DNA of 64,000 nucleotides from Novacetimonas cocois (GTDB lineage Bacteria; Pseudomonadota; Alphaproteobacteria; Acetobacterales; Acetobacteraceae). Below, one piece after another: positions 37,791 to 46,788 of the stretch. The translations under genes and the position numbers were made by a program. The DNA lies in contig NZ_QEXL01000002.1 in assembly GCF_003311635.1 (NCBI RefSeq), positions 220,434-284,433 on the forward strand. The letters are read 5' to 3'. How positions within the stretch are numbered: the first letter of the stretch is position 1; the number at the start of each line of letters is the position of its first letter. A model generated the notes under the pieces. That model was given only the letters and a program-made list of their open reading frames with translations, had not been told where the DNA came from and did not search any database.

Positions 37791-38357
37791 TCAGACCTGC
37801 TTGATCTCGCGTTCTTTTTCCGCGAGCAGTTCGTCAACACGCTTCACATACTGGTCCGTCAGCTTCTGGATCGCATCCGACCAGACCTTGACGTCATCCT
37901 GGCTGATTTCGCCCTTCTTTTCCTGCCCGCGGGTCTGCTCCATGCCGTCGCGACGCACGCCGCGCACCGCGATCTTGCCATTTTCCGCGTACTTGCCCGC
38001 CGCGCGCGCCAGTTCGTTGCGGCGTTCCTCGGTCAGCTGGGGGATGGGCACGCGCACGGTCTGGCCATCCGCCGCCGGGTTCAGGCCCAGCCCGCTGTCG
38101 CGGATGGCACGTTCGACCGCACCGACCAGCGAACGGTCCCATACCTGCACCGTCAGCATCCGTGCCTCCGGCACCGCGATTGAACCCACCTGTGTCAACG
38201 GCACCTCGCCGCCATATGCCTCCACGCGTACCGGCTCCAGCAGGGCGGGGCTGGCGCGGCCCGAACGCAGGCCGGCAAAATCACGACGCAGGCTTTCCAG
38301 CGCCCCCTCCATGCGGCGAGTTATATCCGCCAGCAAACTTTTCTGATCGACAGACAC
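37791..38357 (-). CDS. frr: ribosome recycling factor
   Basis: Splits post-termination ribosomes together with EF-G. The helical domain contains RSGRASPALLEPVRVEAYG and the C-terminal helix begins RRNELARAAGKYAENGK. I chose GTG at 38357 (MSVDQKSLLADITRRM), which has GGAGGG 5 bases upstream and gives the normal 188 residues. pyrH lies upstream. Confidence 0.96.
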   Translation of the reverse strand: MSVDQKSLLADITRRMEGALESLRRDFAGLRSGRASPALLEPVRVEAYGGEVPLTQVGSIAVPEARMLTVQVWDRSLVGAVERAIRDSGLGLNPAADGQTVRVPIPQLTEERRNELARAAGKYAENGKIAVRGVRRDGMEQTRGQEKKGEISQDDVKVWSDAIQKLTDQYVKRVDELLAEKEREIKQV

Positions 38358-38429
38358 CTTGGCCCTCCCAACATTCCTGAGACGGCCGTGTCCGACCGCC
38401 ATGCGACTCTCTAGTGCGGGGCGTGGACC

Positions 38430-39182
38430 TCAGTCCGAGGCCACGATGGTGGTAAAGCGTCCCTCACCCCGCATAACGCGCGAAAACGCGTCTTTTTCAT
38501 GGATATTGAACACCACGATCGGCAGCCTGTTCTCACGCGCCAGGCTGATGGCGGCCGCGTCCATGACATTGAGGTCATTGGCCAGCACATCACGATAGGT
38601 CAGCGTATCGTAACGACGCGCGTCAGGCACCTTACGCGGGTCGGCGGAATAGACGCCATCGACCTGCGTTCCCTTGAACAGGGCGCTGCATTCCATTTCT
38701 GCCGCCCGCAGCGCAGCCCCCGTATCGGTGGTAAAGAACGGGTTGCCGGTACCGGCGGCGAAAATCACCACGCGTCCCTTTTCCATATGCCGCACGGCGC
38801 GGCGACGGATATAGGGTTCCGCGATGGAGGACATCTGGATCGCCGTCATCACGCGGGTCGGGATTCCCTGACGTTCCAGGGAATTCTGCATCAGCAGGGC
38901 ATTGATGACCGTAGCCAGCATCCCGGCGTAATCGCCCTGGGCACGGTCCATGCCGCGCGCCGCGGCCGCAACGCCGCGAAAGATGTTGCCACCCCCGACA
39001 ACCAGACACACCTCGACACCCGTGCGCGCGACAGCGGCCACATCGGCCGCGATGCCATCGACGGTCGCGGGATCGATCCCATAGGACCCGGCGCCCATCA
39101 GGGCCTCGCCCGAAACCTTCAGCAGGACCCGGCGATAGGTGGGGGTATTGTCTGGGGCATGATCTGTTAGCGGATTTGTCAT
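38430..39182 (-). CDS. pyrH: UMP kinase
   Basis: Hexameric bacterial UMP kinase. The N-terminal [11 protein letters not shown] and the [10 protein letters not shown] and [13 protein letters not shown] motifs are all present. 250 residues from ATG 39182; a longer frame has no family similarity. rpsB and tsf, which usually precede pyrH, are not upstream here; era lies there instead, ending at 39378. Confidence 0.96.
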   Translation of the reverse strand: MTNPLTDHAPDNTPTYRRVLLKVSGEALMGAGSYGIDPATVDGIAADVAAVARTGVEVCLVVGGGNIFRGVAAAARGMDRAQGDYAGMLATVINALLMQNSLERQGIPTRVMTAIQMSSIAEPYIRRRAVRHMEKGRVVIFAAGTGNPFFTTDTGAALRAAEMECSALFKGTQVDGVYSADPRKVPDARRYDTLTYRDVLANDLNVMDAAAISLARENRLPIVVFNIHEKDAFSRVMRGEGRFTTIVASD

Positions 39183-39265
39183 TGGCCCTCGAACACAGCA
39201 GGAATAAAGACACAGCCGCAGACCGCCGCCCGCCAGTGACCGCGCGCCCACGCAGCACATGTCAT

Positions 39266-39282
39266 ATAGGGGGTTCGCCCCC
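39266..39282 (-). other. GC-rich hairpin between era and pyrH
   Basis: GGGGG/CCCCC arms around a four-base loop (TTCG on the plus strand). It lies about 95 bases past the era stop and 85 bases before pyrH. No T run follows, so a termination role is only possible. Confidence 0.4.
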
Positions 39283-39377
39283 CTCACAAGCACACGATGT
39301 TGATAATACGGCGATGGGATCGCGGCCCGCACCGCGCCCGCGCCATGCGGGCCATCGCCCGCGCAGGGGACGAATCC

Positions 39378-40289
39378 TCAGGAAGCGTCGTCCAGCCCGA
39401 TGGCCCGCAGGCGGGCGCGTTCCTCATCCCAGCCGGAACGTTCCTTCACATTCAGGAACAGGTGGCACGGACGTTCCAGCAGGCGCGACAGCTCCATGCG
39501 CGCGCGTTCCCCGATGCTGCGAATCCGCGACCCGCGTTCACCGATCAGGATCGCCTTGTGCGACGCCCGCGTCACATAGATCGTCACCTCGATCCGCACG
39601 GACCCGTCGGGACGTTCCTGAAAGCTTTCCGTCTCCGCCGTGGCGGAATAGGGCACTTCCTCATGCGTCTGCAGGAAAATCTGCTCGCGCACCAGTTCGG
39701 CGGCCAGCAACCGGTCGGGCAGGTCCGTCAGGTCGTCCTCGGGATACAGGTACGGCCCCGCGGGCAGTTCCGCCGCGATACGGTCCAGCAGGTCCTCGAC
39801 CCCCTGCCCCGAGCGCGCGCTGATCATGAAGACGTGTTCGACCGGCAGCAGCCCCGACAGTTCCGCCGTCAGCGGCAGCAGCACCTCGCGCCGCACGAGG
39901 TCGGTCTTGTTCAGCACCAGCCACACCCGGCGCTTGCGCTGCGCGAGTTCCGTGATGATTTCACGCACCGAATCCGTCAGGCCCGCGCGCGCATCGACGA
40001 TCAGCAGCGTGATGTCCGCATCCTCCGCCCCGGTCCACGCGGCCGCGACCATCGCACGGTCCAGCATCCGGCGCGGGCGGAAGATGCCCGGCGTGTCCAC
40101 CAGCAGGATCTGCGCATGATGACGCATCAGGATCCCCAGCACCCTGAAACGTGTCGTCTGCGCCTTGGGGCTGACGATCGACAGCTTGGTGCCCGCCATG
40201 CGGTTCAGCAGCGTGGACTTGCCCGCGTTGGGCGCGCCCACGATGGCGACGAAACCACAGCGGGTCGTCATGTCTTCATGTTCCGGCAT
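39378..40289 (-). CDS. era: GTPase Era
   Basis: Essential GTPase chaperoning 16S rRNA 3'-end maturation. G1 GAPNAGKST (about residues 15-23), G3 DTPGI, G4 NKTDL; the C-terminal KH domain carries GERGSRIRSIGERARMEL. 303 residues. It follows rnc, the normal pairing, 98 bases downstream. Confidence 0.97.
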   Translation of the reverse strand: MPEHEDMTTRCGFVAIVGAPNAGKSTLLNRMAGTKLSIVSPKAQTTRFRVLGILMRHHAQILLVDTPGIFRPRRMLDRAMVAAAWTGAEDADITLLIVDARAGLTDSVREIITELAQRKRRVWLVLNKTDLVRREVLLPLTAELSGLLPVEHVFMISARSGQGVEDLLDRIAAELPAGPYLYPEDDLTDLPDRLLAAELVREQIFLQTHEEVPYSATAETESFQERPDGSVRIEVTIYVTRASHKAILIGERGSRIRSIGERARMELSRLLERPCHLFLNVKERSGWDEERARLRAIGLDDAS

Positions 40290-40387
40290 TTTTCATTCCC
40301 ACGGCCGCGACAGCCGCCCCGATTGTTCCGATTCCGTGCCCGTCGCGCCAACCGCCGCCCGGCAATCTGTCACCTGGCAATCAGCCG

Positions 40388-41137
40388 TCAGCCAAACTGG
40401 CTGAGCAGCCGGGCCGCCGCCTCGCTTTCGGCCGCGCGCTTGCTTCCGGCGACGCCTTCGCCGCGCCGTCCCGATGCCTCCACCGAAATCACGAAACGGG
40501 GCGCATGCGACGGTCCGTCGGTGGACACCACCTTATATACCGGCAGCGGCAGCCCGCGTGCCAGCACCCATTCCTGCAACGCCGTCTTGGGGTCCTTGGG
40601 CGGTCGGGCCTGTGCCACGATGGCGTCGTTCCATGCCCGCCGCACAAAGGCCCGCGCAGGTTCAAGACCACCGTCGAGATAGATCGCCCCCAGGATGGCC
40701 TCCACCGCGTCCGCCAGCACGTTGGCCATCTGCCGCACGCCGGCCCGGGCTTCATGCTCCGCCACGTCAAGGGCGGATGGCAGGGCCATTTCCTCGGCGA
40801 TCTGCGCCAGCACCGTGCGCGACACCAGATGCGCGTGACGCGGACCCAGCGCGCCTTCCTGCTCGTCGGGGAAACGTTCGAGCAGCCATTCCGCCATCAG
40901 CAGCCCCAGCACGCGATCGCCAATGAACTCCAGCCGTTCGTTGGATCCCGCGCCACGCCGCGCCACCGACTGGCGCGTGCGCCGTCCGCCCGCGCTGCTG
41001 CGCTGGTGTGCTGCGGAACGATGCGTCAGCGCCTCGCGCAGCAGCGCGGGATTACGGAAGGAATAGCCGACATAGGCCTCGATCCGTTCGGATTCAGGGG
41101 CCGCGCTGCCGGATGTGGCGTTACCGGGGACCTGCAT
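40388..41137 (-). CDS. rnc: ribonuclease III
   Basis: Double-strand-specific endoribonuclease for rRNA and mRNA processing. The signature NERLEFIGDRVLG is at residues 66-78; the second acidic site is in ADAVEAILGAIYLD. A double-stranded RNA-binding domain closes the protein (about 180-249). A basic insertion of about 17 residues (GGRRTRQSVARRG, about 50-62) precedes the signature, relative to the E. coli enzyme. The ATG at 41137 is 2 bases after the lepB stop. 249 residues. Confidence 0.96.
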   Translation of the reverse strand: MQVPGNATSGSAAPESERIEAYVGYSFRNPALLREALTHRSAAHQRSSAGGRRTRQSVARRGAGSNERLEFIGDRVLGLLMAEWLLERFPDEQEGALGPRHAHLVSRTVLAQIAEEMALPSALDVAEHEARAGVRQMANVLADAVEAILGAIYLDGGLEPARAFVRRAWNDAIVAQARPPKDPKTALQEWVLARGLPLPVYKVVSTDGPSHAPRFVISVEASGRRGEGVAGSKRAAESEAAARLLSQFG

Positions 41138-41139
41138 GA

Positions 41140-41958
41140 TCAGTGCACTCCCATGAACAGGCGCCCCCAGCGGATTTCCGTGGGCCAGCGCCAGAATTCC
41201 CATGTCGGATACTGCGAGTCCACGGACAGGAATATCCACTTGGCCTGCCCGATCAGGTTTTCCATCGGCACGAAGCCAAGGTCCTGCGGCGCATCGCCCA
41301 TGAACCGGCTGTCCGCGCTGTCATCGCGGTTGTCGCCCATGACGAAGAAATATCCCGGCGGCACGACGTATTCGGGGGTGTCGTTCTTGTCCCCCTCGTC
41401 CGTCAGCTTCAGGATGTCATGCGGCACGGACGGGCGCCCCCCGCTTCCCGGCAGGTCCTCGCGATAGCGTTCGCCTTCCATGCGGGTATGATGTTCGTCG
41501 ATGGCGACATACTCGCCTTCAGGCGTGCGGGGCACGAGTTCCCCGTTCAGGTAAAGCTGTCCCTCGCGCATCTGGATGCGGTCGCCCGGCAGGCCGACGA
41601 CCCGCTTGATGTAGTCAATCGACGTATCCTTGGTAAAGCGGAAGACGGCGACATCGCCGCGATGTGGTTCGCTGCCGAAAATACGGCCGCTGAACAGGTT
41701 GGGCGACAGCGGCAGGGAGAAATGCGAATAGCCGTAGCTGTATTTGGCGACCCATACGTAATCCCCCACCTGCAGGGTCGGGATCATGGAGCCGGACGGG
41801 ATGTTGAAGGGCTCGAACAGGGCCGTGCGGACGAAAACCGCGATCGCGCCGGCAACCACGACCGTGCGCAGAAGTTCCAGCATGCCACGCGTTCCCGTGG
41901 CCGGGGCGGTCGTCAGGGTAGATGGCGTATGGGGATCATCGCTCGACATGTTATCCAT
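41140..41958 (-). CDS. lepB: signal peptidase I
   Basis: Cleaves Sec and Tat signal peptides at the inner membrane. One transmembrane segment (about residues 28-47). The catalytic pair is Ser57 in SGSMIPTL and Lys118 in YIKRVVGLPGD. The C-terminal box GDNRDDSADSRF is present. 272 residues. It lies between acpS and rnc, as in other alphaproteobacteria. Confidence 0.97.
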   Translation of the reverse strand: MDNMSSDDPHTPSTLTTAPATGTRGMLELLRTVVVAGAIAVFVRTALFEPFNIPSGSMIPTLQVGDYVWVAKYSYGYSHFSLPLSPNLFSGRIFGSEPHRGDVAVFRFTKDTSIDYIKRVVGLPGDRIQMREGQLYLNGELVPRTPEGEYVAIDEHHTRMEGERYREDLPGSGGRPSVPHDILKLTDEGDKNDTPEYVVPPGYFFVMGDNRDDSADSRFMGDAPQDLGFVPMENLIGQAKWIFLSVDSQYPTWEFWRWPTEIRWGRLFMGVH

Positions 41959-42076
41959 AAATCCGGCTTCGTGCTCGACCGGGCGCAGTAATGGACCGGA
42001 CGCATATTCTGGCGATCAAGCCCACGGGGCCACCCCCTGTCAAGCATGGTCGGCCATGCGCGCGGGTCTGAATGGA

Positions 42077-42490
42077 TCAGGCCGGCGGTGCCTCATCCGC
42101 CACGATGGTGACCTGGGCAAAGGCATAGGGGTATTCATCCGTCATCGTCACCATGATGCGCGGGCGGTATCCCGACGGCACGATTTCATGCAGGCGCAGG
42201 CGCGCGCCACCCGACAGGACCATGACCGGCTGCCCCCCCGGCAGGTTTTCCACCCCCAGATCGCCATGATACACGCCGCGCGCGAATCCCGTGCCCAGCG
42301 CCTTGGCGCAGGCTTCCTTCGCGGCCCAGCGCTTGGCATAAGTGCCCAGCCGCGCCTGTCCTGAACGCCTGTCAGCCGCCTGACGTTCCCGCGCGGTAAA
42401 GACGCGGGCCTCGAACCGGGGGCCGTGACGTTGCAGGACGCGTTCGATCCGGCGGATATCGCACAGGTCGGACCCGATCCCGATAATCAT
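42077..42490 (-). CDS. acpS: holo-ACP synthase
   Basis: Attaches 4'-phosphopantetheine to acyl carrier protein. Magnesium ligands are Asp8 (GIGSDLCDI) and Glu59 (RWAAKEACAKALG). 137 residues. It starts 12 bases after the rel stop, in one unit with rel and lepB. Confidence 0.96.
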   Translation of the reverse strand: MIIGIGSDLCDIRRIERVLQRHGPRFEARVFTARERQAADRRSGQARLGTYAKRWAAKEACAKALGTGFARGVYHGDLGVENLPGGQPVMVLSGGARLRLHEIVPSGYRPRIMVTMTDEYPYAFAQVTIVADEAPPA

Positions 42491-42502
42491 GCAATCAGCG
42501 CC

Positions 42503-44839
42503 TCATCCCTTGGCGCGCTCGACCTGGACCACGCCGGTTTCCGCCCGCAGCGCCGCCATGATCGATGACAGGTGCCGCAGGTCACGGACCTCGATATCGG
42601 CAAGGATCTCCATGAATTCCAGCTGCCGGTTGACGATGCGCAGGTTGACCATCACGCCTTCATGCTTGGTCGCGATATTGGTCAGCGTCGCAAGGACGGA
42701 CGGTTCGTTGGCCGTCACGACGCTCAGCCGCCCGACATGGGTACCCGCCGCGTTGCGCGCGATCAGGTCATAATCCCAGTTCAGGTCCATGAAGCGTTCA
42801 GGCGTGGCGGCGAACGTTTCCAGCGTCTGGCACCCCTGCGCATGGACCGTAATGCCCTTGCCGGTGGACACGATGCCCACGATGCGGTCACCCGGCAGCG
42901 GATGGCAGCAGCCGGCGAAATGCACCGCCATGCCTGCGCCGACGCCCGCCAGCGCCATGCCCGCCGCGTTCTTGTGCCGCGAGGCGGAAAATGACGTGGT
43001 GCTTTCGGTCGAACGCATCGAAAGGCCCGGCACCATGCGCGGCGCGCGCGGCGCACGGCGCAGTTCGGGATAGGCGGTCTGCACCACCTCACGCGCGGAC
43101 AGGTTGCCATTGCCCACCGCCACGTACAGATCCGCCACCGAGGACAGGCGCAGTTCCTTGAGCAGGCTTTCCAGCACCTTTTCCGAACCATCCACCCCTT
43201 CCTGACGGAAGGATTTGGCCAGCGCGACGCGACCGCTGTCGAGATGCGATTCACGCTGCTGGAGCGCCACGTGCCGACGGATGCGCGCCCGCGCCTTCCC
43301 CGTGACGACAAACCGCTCCCACGAGGGCGAGGGCGTGCCCCCGCGCGCGGTCATGATCTCCACCTGGTCGCCGTTCTGCAGCTCATGACGAAGCGGCATC
43401 AGGCGGCCATTGATCCGCGCGCCGACGCAGCTGTCGCCCACCTGGCTGTGCACGGCATAGGCGAAATCGATCGGTGTCGCGCCACGCGGCAGGGAAATCA
43501 GCTGCCCCTTCGGCGTGAAGCAGAATACCTGATCCTGATAGAGTTCCAGCTTGGTATTTTCGAGGAATTCGTCCGGGGCCGCCGAATCCTCCAGGATATC
43601 GAGCAGGTCCTGAACCCATGGCAGGCCGGAGACGACCTGCGACGCGTCACCGATCTTTCCATCGCCGCCCTGCTTGTACAGCCAGTGCGAGGCGACGCCG
43701 TTTTCCGCGACATCGTGCATTTCCGACGTGCGGATCTGCACCTCGATCTTCTGGTTGCGCGGATGGCGCAGGGTCACGCCGGTATGAAGGCTCTGGTATC
43801 CGTTGACCTTGGGGGTGGAGATATAATCCTTGAACCGCCCCGCGATGACCGGATAGGCCGCATGCACCGCGCCAAGCGTGACGTAACATCCCTCCCGCGT
43901 GGGCACGATGATGCGGAACGCCATGATGTCCGAAAGCTGTTCGAACGCCACGTTGCGGCGCTGCATCTTTTCCCAGATGGAATAGGGCGTCTTTTCCCGG
44001 CCGGTGACCTCGACGCCATGCAGCCCGGCCTCGGTGCACAGGTTCTGCAGTTCGTGGCGGATTTCCTCGATCACGTCCGCGCCCTGGCCGCGCAGGTAAT
44101 TGAGGCGGGCGCGGATGGTGGCCATCGCCTCGGGCTCAAGCTCAGCGAAGGAAAGGTTCTGCAGCTCGACCTTGACCTTCTCCATGCCGATGCGATCAGC
44201 CAGCGGCGCATAGATTTCCATGGTCTCGCGCGCGATGCGCTGCCTGCGGTCAAGGCGCTGCACGTAATGCAGGGTGCGCATGTTGTGCAGGCGGTCCGCC
44301 AGCTTGACGATCAGGACGCGGATGTCCTTCGACATCGCCAGGACCAGCTTGCGGAAATTCTCGGCCTGCTTGGTGCGGTCGGACTGCAGTTCCAGCCGCG
44401 TCAGCTTGGTCACGCCATCGACCAGTTCCGCGATGGTCGGGCCGAACTGCGCGCGCAGCTGGGCCTGCGTTACGCCCGTATCCTCGATCGTGTCATGCAA
44501 AAGCGCGGTGGCGATGGACGCCGTATCCAGACGGAACCCCGCCAGGATATTCGCCACCGCCAGCGGATGGGTGATGTAGGGATCGCCGTTGTCGCGGGCC
44601 TGTCCCTCATGCGCGCGGTTCGCGACGTCGAACGCGCGGCGGATCAGGTCGATGTCGGCATTCGGATCATAGGCCTGTATGCGCCGGATCAGCCCGTCAC
44701 ATGAAATGACGCGTCCGGGGTGGCCATCAGGCGCCTCCTGCCCCATGACGGGGGCAAGGGCTTTCCCGTCTGGTGGAGGGACCTGTGCGGGGGACGTGGT
44801 GGGGGAAGCCGCCGTTTGTGTGCCAACCCGATCCGTCAC
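42503..44839 (-). CDS. relA: bifunctional (p)ppGpp synthetase/hydrolase
   Basis: The single long RSH protein expected in alphaproteobacteria. The HD hydrolase site is intact (HDTIEDT, His115-Asp116, Glu119-Asp120). The synthetase domain follows (about 280-400, with FRIIVPTREG and KVNGYQSLHTGV), then TGS (about 440-500), a helical/zinc-finger region (AGCCHPLPGDRI near 655) and a C-terminal ACT domain (about 700-778). 778 residues with an N-terminal extension of about 40 residues. It is directly downstream of rpoZ, the classical association. Could equally be named spoT. Confidence 0.96.
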   Translation of the reverse strand: MTDRVGTQTAASPTTSPAQVPPPDGKALAPVMGQEAPDGHPGRVISCDGLIRRIQAYDPNADIDLIRRAFDVANRAHEGQARDNGDPYITHPLAVANILAGFRLDTASIATALLHDTIEDTGVTQAQLRAQFGPTIAELVDGVTKLTRLELQSDRTKQAENFRKLVLAMSKDIRVLIVKLADRLHNMRTLHYVQRLDRRQRIARETMEIYAPLADRIGMEKVKVELQNLSFAELEPEAMATIRARLNYLRGQGADVIEEIRHELQNLCTEAGLHGVEVTGREKTPYSIWEKMQRRNVAFEQLSDIMAFRIIVPTREGCYVTLGAVHAAYPVIAGRFKDYISTPKVNGYQSLHTGVTLRHPRNQKIEVQIRTSEMHDVAENGVASHWLYKQGGDGKIGDASQVVSGLPWVQDLLDILEDSAAPDEFLENTKLELYQDQVFCFTPKGQLISLPRGATPIDFAYAVHSQVGDSCVGARINGRLMPLRHELQNGDQVEIMTARGGTPSPSWERFVVTGKARARIRRHVALQQRESHLDSGRVALAKSFRQEGVDGSEKVLESLLKELRLSSVADLYVAVGNGNLSAREVVQTAYPELRRAPRAPRMVPGLSMRSTESTTSFSASRHKNAAGMALAGVGAGMAVHFAGCCHPLPGDRIVGIVSTGKGITVHAQGCQTLETFAATPERFMDLNWDYDLIARNAAGTHVGRLSVVTANEPSVLATLTNIATKHEGVMVNLRIVNRQLEFMEILADIEVRDLRHLSSIMAALRAETGVVQVERAKG

Positions 44840-44865
44840 ATCCGTCCCCTATCGCCAGAAGAAGT

Positions 44866-45261
44866 CTATCGCGAACCCCGACCGCCGAGTTCCGCCTCGA
44901 TGGTGGCCTCAAGTTCCTCCGCCGTCATGCCAGCGGTGTGGCGGGCCTCTTCCTCGGCCGAGACATCCTGAAGGCCGAAGATGTTCTGTTCCGTCGGGAT
45001 GAGGTCGACGACCTCCTCGTCGGCGGGTTCGGGCTCGGGGGCGCGGGCCAGCGAACGCAGCAGATCGCTCTTGACCTGATCCAGACTGATTGTCTGGTCC
45101 GCGATTTCACGCAGGGCGACAACAGGATTCTTGTCGTTGTCGCGATCGATCGTCAGTTCCTCACCGCGCGACAGGGCGCGGGCGCGCTGGGCCGCCAGCA
45201 GCACCAGTTCAAAACGGTTGGGAACCCGCTCAACGCAGTCCTCGACAGTGACGCGTGCCAT
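44866..45261 (-). CDS. rpoZ: RNA polymerase omega subunit
   Basis: Assembly factor of RNA polymerase and part of a ppGpp site. It starts [20 protein letters not shown], then [11 protein letters not shown]. 131 residues; the acidic C-terminal tail (Glu/Asp/Pro-rich from about 80) is longer than in E. coli. The start at 45261 is the family start; the frame extends 10 codons further without support. Confidence 0.96.
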   Translation of the reverse strand: MARVTVEDCVERVPNRFELVLLAAQRARALSRGEELTIDRDNDKNPVVALREIADQTISLDQVKSDLLRSLARAPEPEPADEEVVDLIPTEQNIFGLQDVSAEEEARHTAGMTAEELEATIEAELGGRGSR

Positions 45262-45357
45262 CAGGCCAGACTCCGGTTTTCTATGAAACAATATATCGGT
45301 TGAACCACATCAGATACCCCCACCCGCCCTGCAAAGCAAGCACGCTGTTGCATCATG

Positions 45358-45897
45358 TCAGTCCGGCAGGCGGGCGATCCGCTGGTCCGCGACACGGGCA
45401 AGCAGGGTGCCGAGCGCATCCCCGCTGACGGGATCGCGCCAGTCCGGCGCGACATCACGCAGCGGCAGCAGCACGAAGGCACGCTGGCATGCGCGGGGAT
45501 GCGGAAGGATGGGATCGGGCCCGGCGCGGACCATGTCGCCCATCGCGATGATATCAAGATCCAGCGGCCGCGCGGCGTTGACATATGTACGTACGCGCCC
45601 GGCCCGTGCCTCGATCTCCTGCAGGGCCGACAGCAGTGCTTCGGGGCGGATGTCGCCATGCGCGCGCACGACGCCATTGACGTACGGGGGCTGCCCCGAC
45701 GGCGGGACGGGCGCGCTTTCATACCAGTGGGAAACGGCATCGACATGGATGCCCTCAATCCGCCCTATTTCCGCCACAGCCCAGTGGCATGTCTGGAGTG
45801 GCCCCTCCCCCGTGCGGCGGGGCAGGTTCGCCCCTACCGCCACGAGGATGCCAGTTGACTCGCCACTGCAACCGGGCACCTTATCGTGCGTATCCAT
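45358..45897 (-). CDS. folK: 2-amino-4-hydroxy-6-hydroxymethyldihydropteridine pyrophosphokinase
   Basis: Pyrophosphorylates the pterin precursor in folate synthesis. The core motifs VAVGANL (near residue 19), YESAPV, GQPPYVNGVV and PLDLDIIAMGD (around residue 112, with the Mg-binding DLD) are present, followed by LPHPRACQRAFVL. 179 residues. It lies 96 bases upstream of rpoZ; a divergent promoter region with the NYN gene lies behind it. Confidence 0.94.
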   Translation of the reverse strand: MDTHDKVPGCSGESTGILVAVGANLPRRTGEGPLQTCHWAVAEIGRIEGIHVDAVSHWYESAPVPPSGQPPYVNGVVRAHGDIRPEALLSALQEIEARAGRVRTYVNAARPLDLDIIAMGDMVRAGPDPILPHPRACQRAFVLLPLRDVAPDWRDPVSGDALGTLLARVADQRIARLPD

Positions 45898-45993
45898 GTC
45901 GTGATTAATAACATGATTGGATGATTTGTTATCTCAAAGTTTATGACTAAATCGGTACGGATACCGTCGCGCCGGTCACCACCGCCATGACGC

Positions 45994-46030
45994 ATCCCTG
46001 CGAACATCCGGCGAACCGGATCGCAGGGAT
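45994..46030 (+). other. long two-part hairpin upstream of the NYN gene
   Basis: ATCCCTGCG pairs with CGCAGGGAT, and inside it ATCCGG pairs with CCGGAT across a CGAA tetraloop; the only interruption is a 3-base bulge (AAC). The 15 base pairs sit about 70 bases before the ATG of the NYN-domain gene and 100 bases before folK on the other strand. Confidence 0.6.
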
Positions 46031-46096
46031 CGGAAATCATGGAATTTTAATTGTCCGCCGCGCATGCCGGGTTACCTCTTTCAGGGACGCTTACTA

Positions 46097-46708
46097 ATGT
46101 TCTTTCAGCCTCAGGAACGGCTTTGTCTTTTTATTGACGGAACCAGCCTGTATTCAGCCTCGCGCAACCTCGGGTTCGAGGTTGACTATCGTAAACTCCT
46201 GTCCTTTTTCAGATCGAAGTCGAACGTCCTGCGCGCCTATTATTATTCCGCCGTGCTGGAGACCGAGGAATATTCGCCGCTCAAGCCGCTAACGGACTGG
46301 CTTGTCTATAATGGCTATTTCCTGGTGACGAAGACGGCGCGTGAATATACCGACCATGCAGGACGTCGCCGTGTAAAGGGCAACATGGACATCGAACTTG
46401 CGGTGGACATGCTGGAAATGGCGCCGAAGATCGATCACGCCGTCCTCTTCAGCGGCGATGCGGATTTCCGTCGCCTGCTCGAGGCCGTGCAGCGTCAGGG
46501 CGTGCGCACGACGGTGATCGCATCCATCAAGACCTCGCCGCCGCTGATTGGCGACGAACTGCGACGTCAGGCCGATCAGTTTGTTGAACTGGCGGACATC
46601 GCATCGCACTTTACCCGACGCCAGATCGAAAGCCGCGCTTCGCGCCCGTCCGCCCCGGCGCCGGTCCGCCATCCGGCCGACCACCTGAGCGACCTGCCGG
46701 AAGAATAG
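46097..46708 (+). CDS. NYN/LabA-like domain protein, putative RNase
   Basis: 203 residues. The NYN (PIN-like, DUF88) domain fills about residues 8-165: CLFIDGTSLYSASR (first acidic residue), KGNMDIELAVDML (second) and AVLFSGDADFRRLLEAV (third and fourth). These acidic positions are the usual metal site of LabA/YacP-type nucleases. A Ser/Pro/Ala-rich tail follows. I use ATG 46097 (MFFQPQERL); the frame opens 11 codons earlier without support. It is transcribed alone, converging on mqo. The RNA target is unknown. Confidence 0.88.
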   Translation: MFFQPQERLCLFIDGTSLYSASRNLGFEVDYRKLLSFFRSKSNVLRAYYYSAVLETEEYSPLKPLTDWLVYNGYFLVTKTAREYTDHAGRRRVKGNMDIELAVDMLEMAPKIDHAVLFSGDADFRRLLEAVQRQGVRTTVIASIKTSPPLIGDELRRQADQFVELADIASHFTRRQIESRASRPSAPAPVRHPADHLSDLPEE

Positions 46709-46741
46709 GAAGAAGGATTAAAGCAGAAGGCAGGAAGTCCT

Positions 46742-46778
46742 TTCCATGGCCCTTTCCCGACCGGGAAGGGCCATGGAA
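46742..46778. terminator. extended hairpin between convergent NYN gene and mqo
   Basis: TTCCATGGCCCTT-TCCC and GGGAAGGGCCATGGAA form about 16 pairs with one bulged T and a loop of about 4-5 bases. It sits exactly between the two convergent stops. T runs are short, so it is a probable rather than certain bidirectional terminator. Confidence 0.6.
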
Positions 46779-46788
46779 TTCATTCCGC

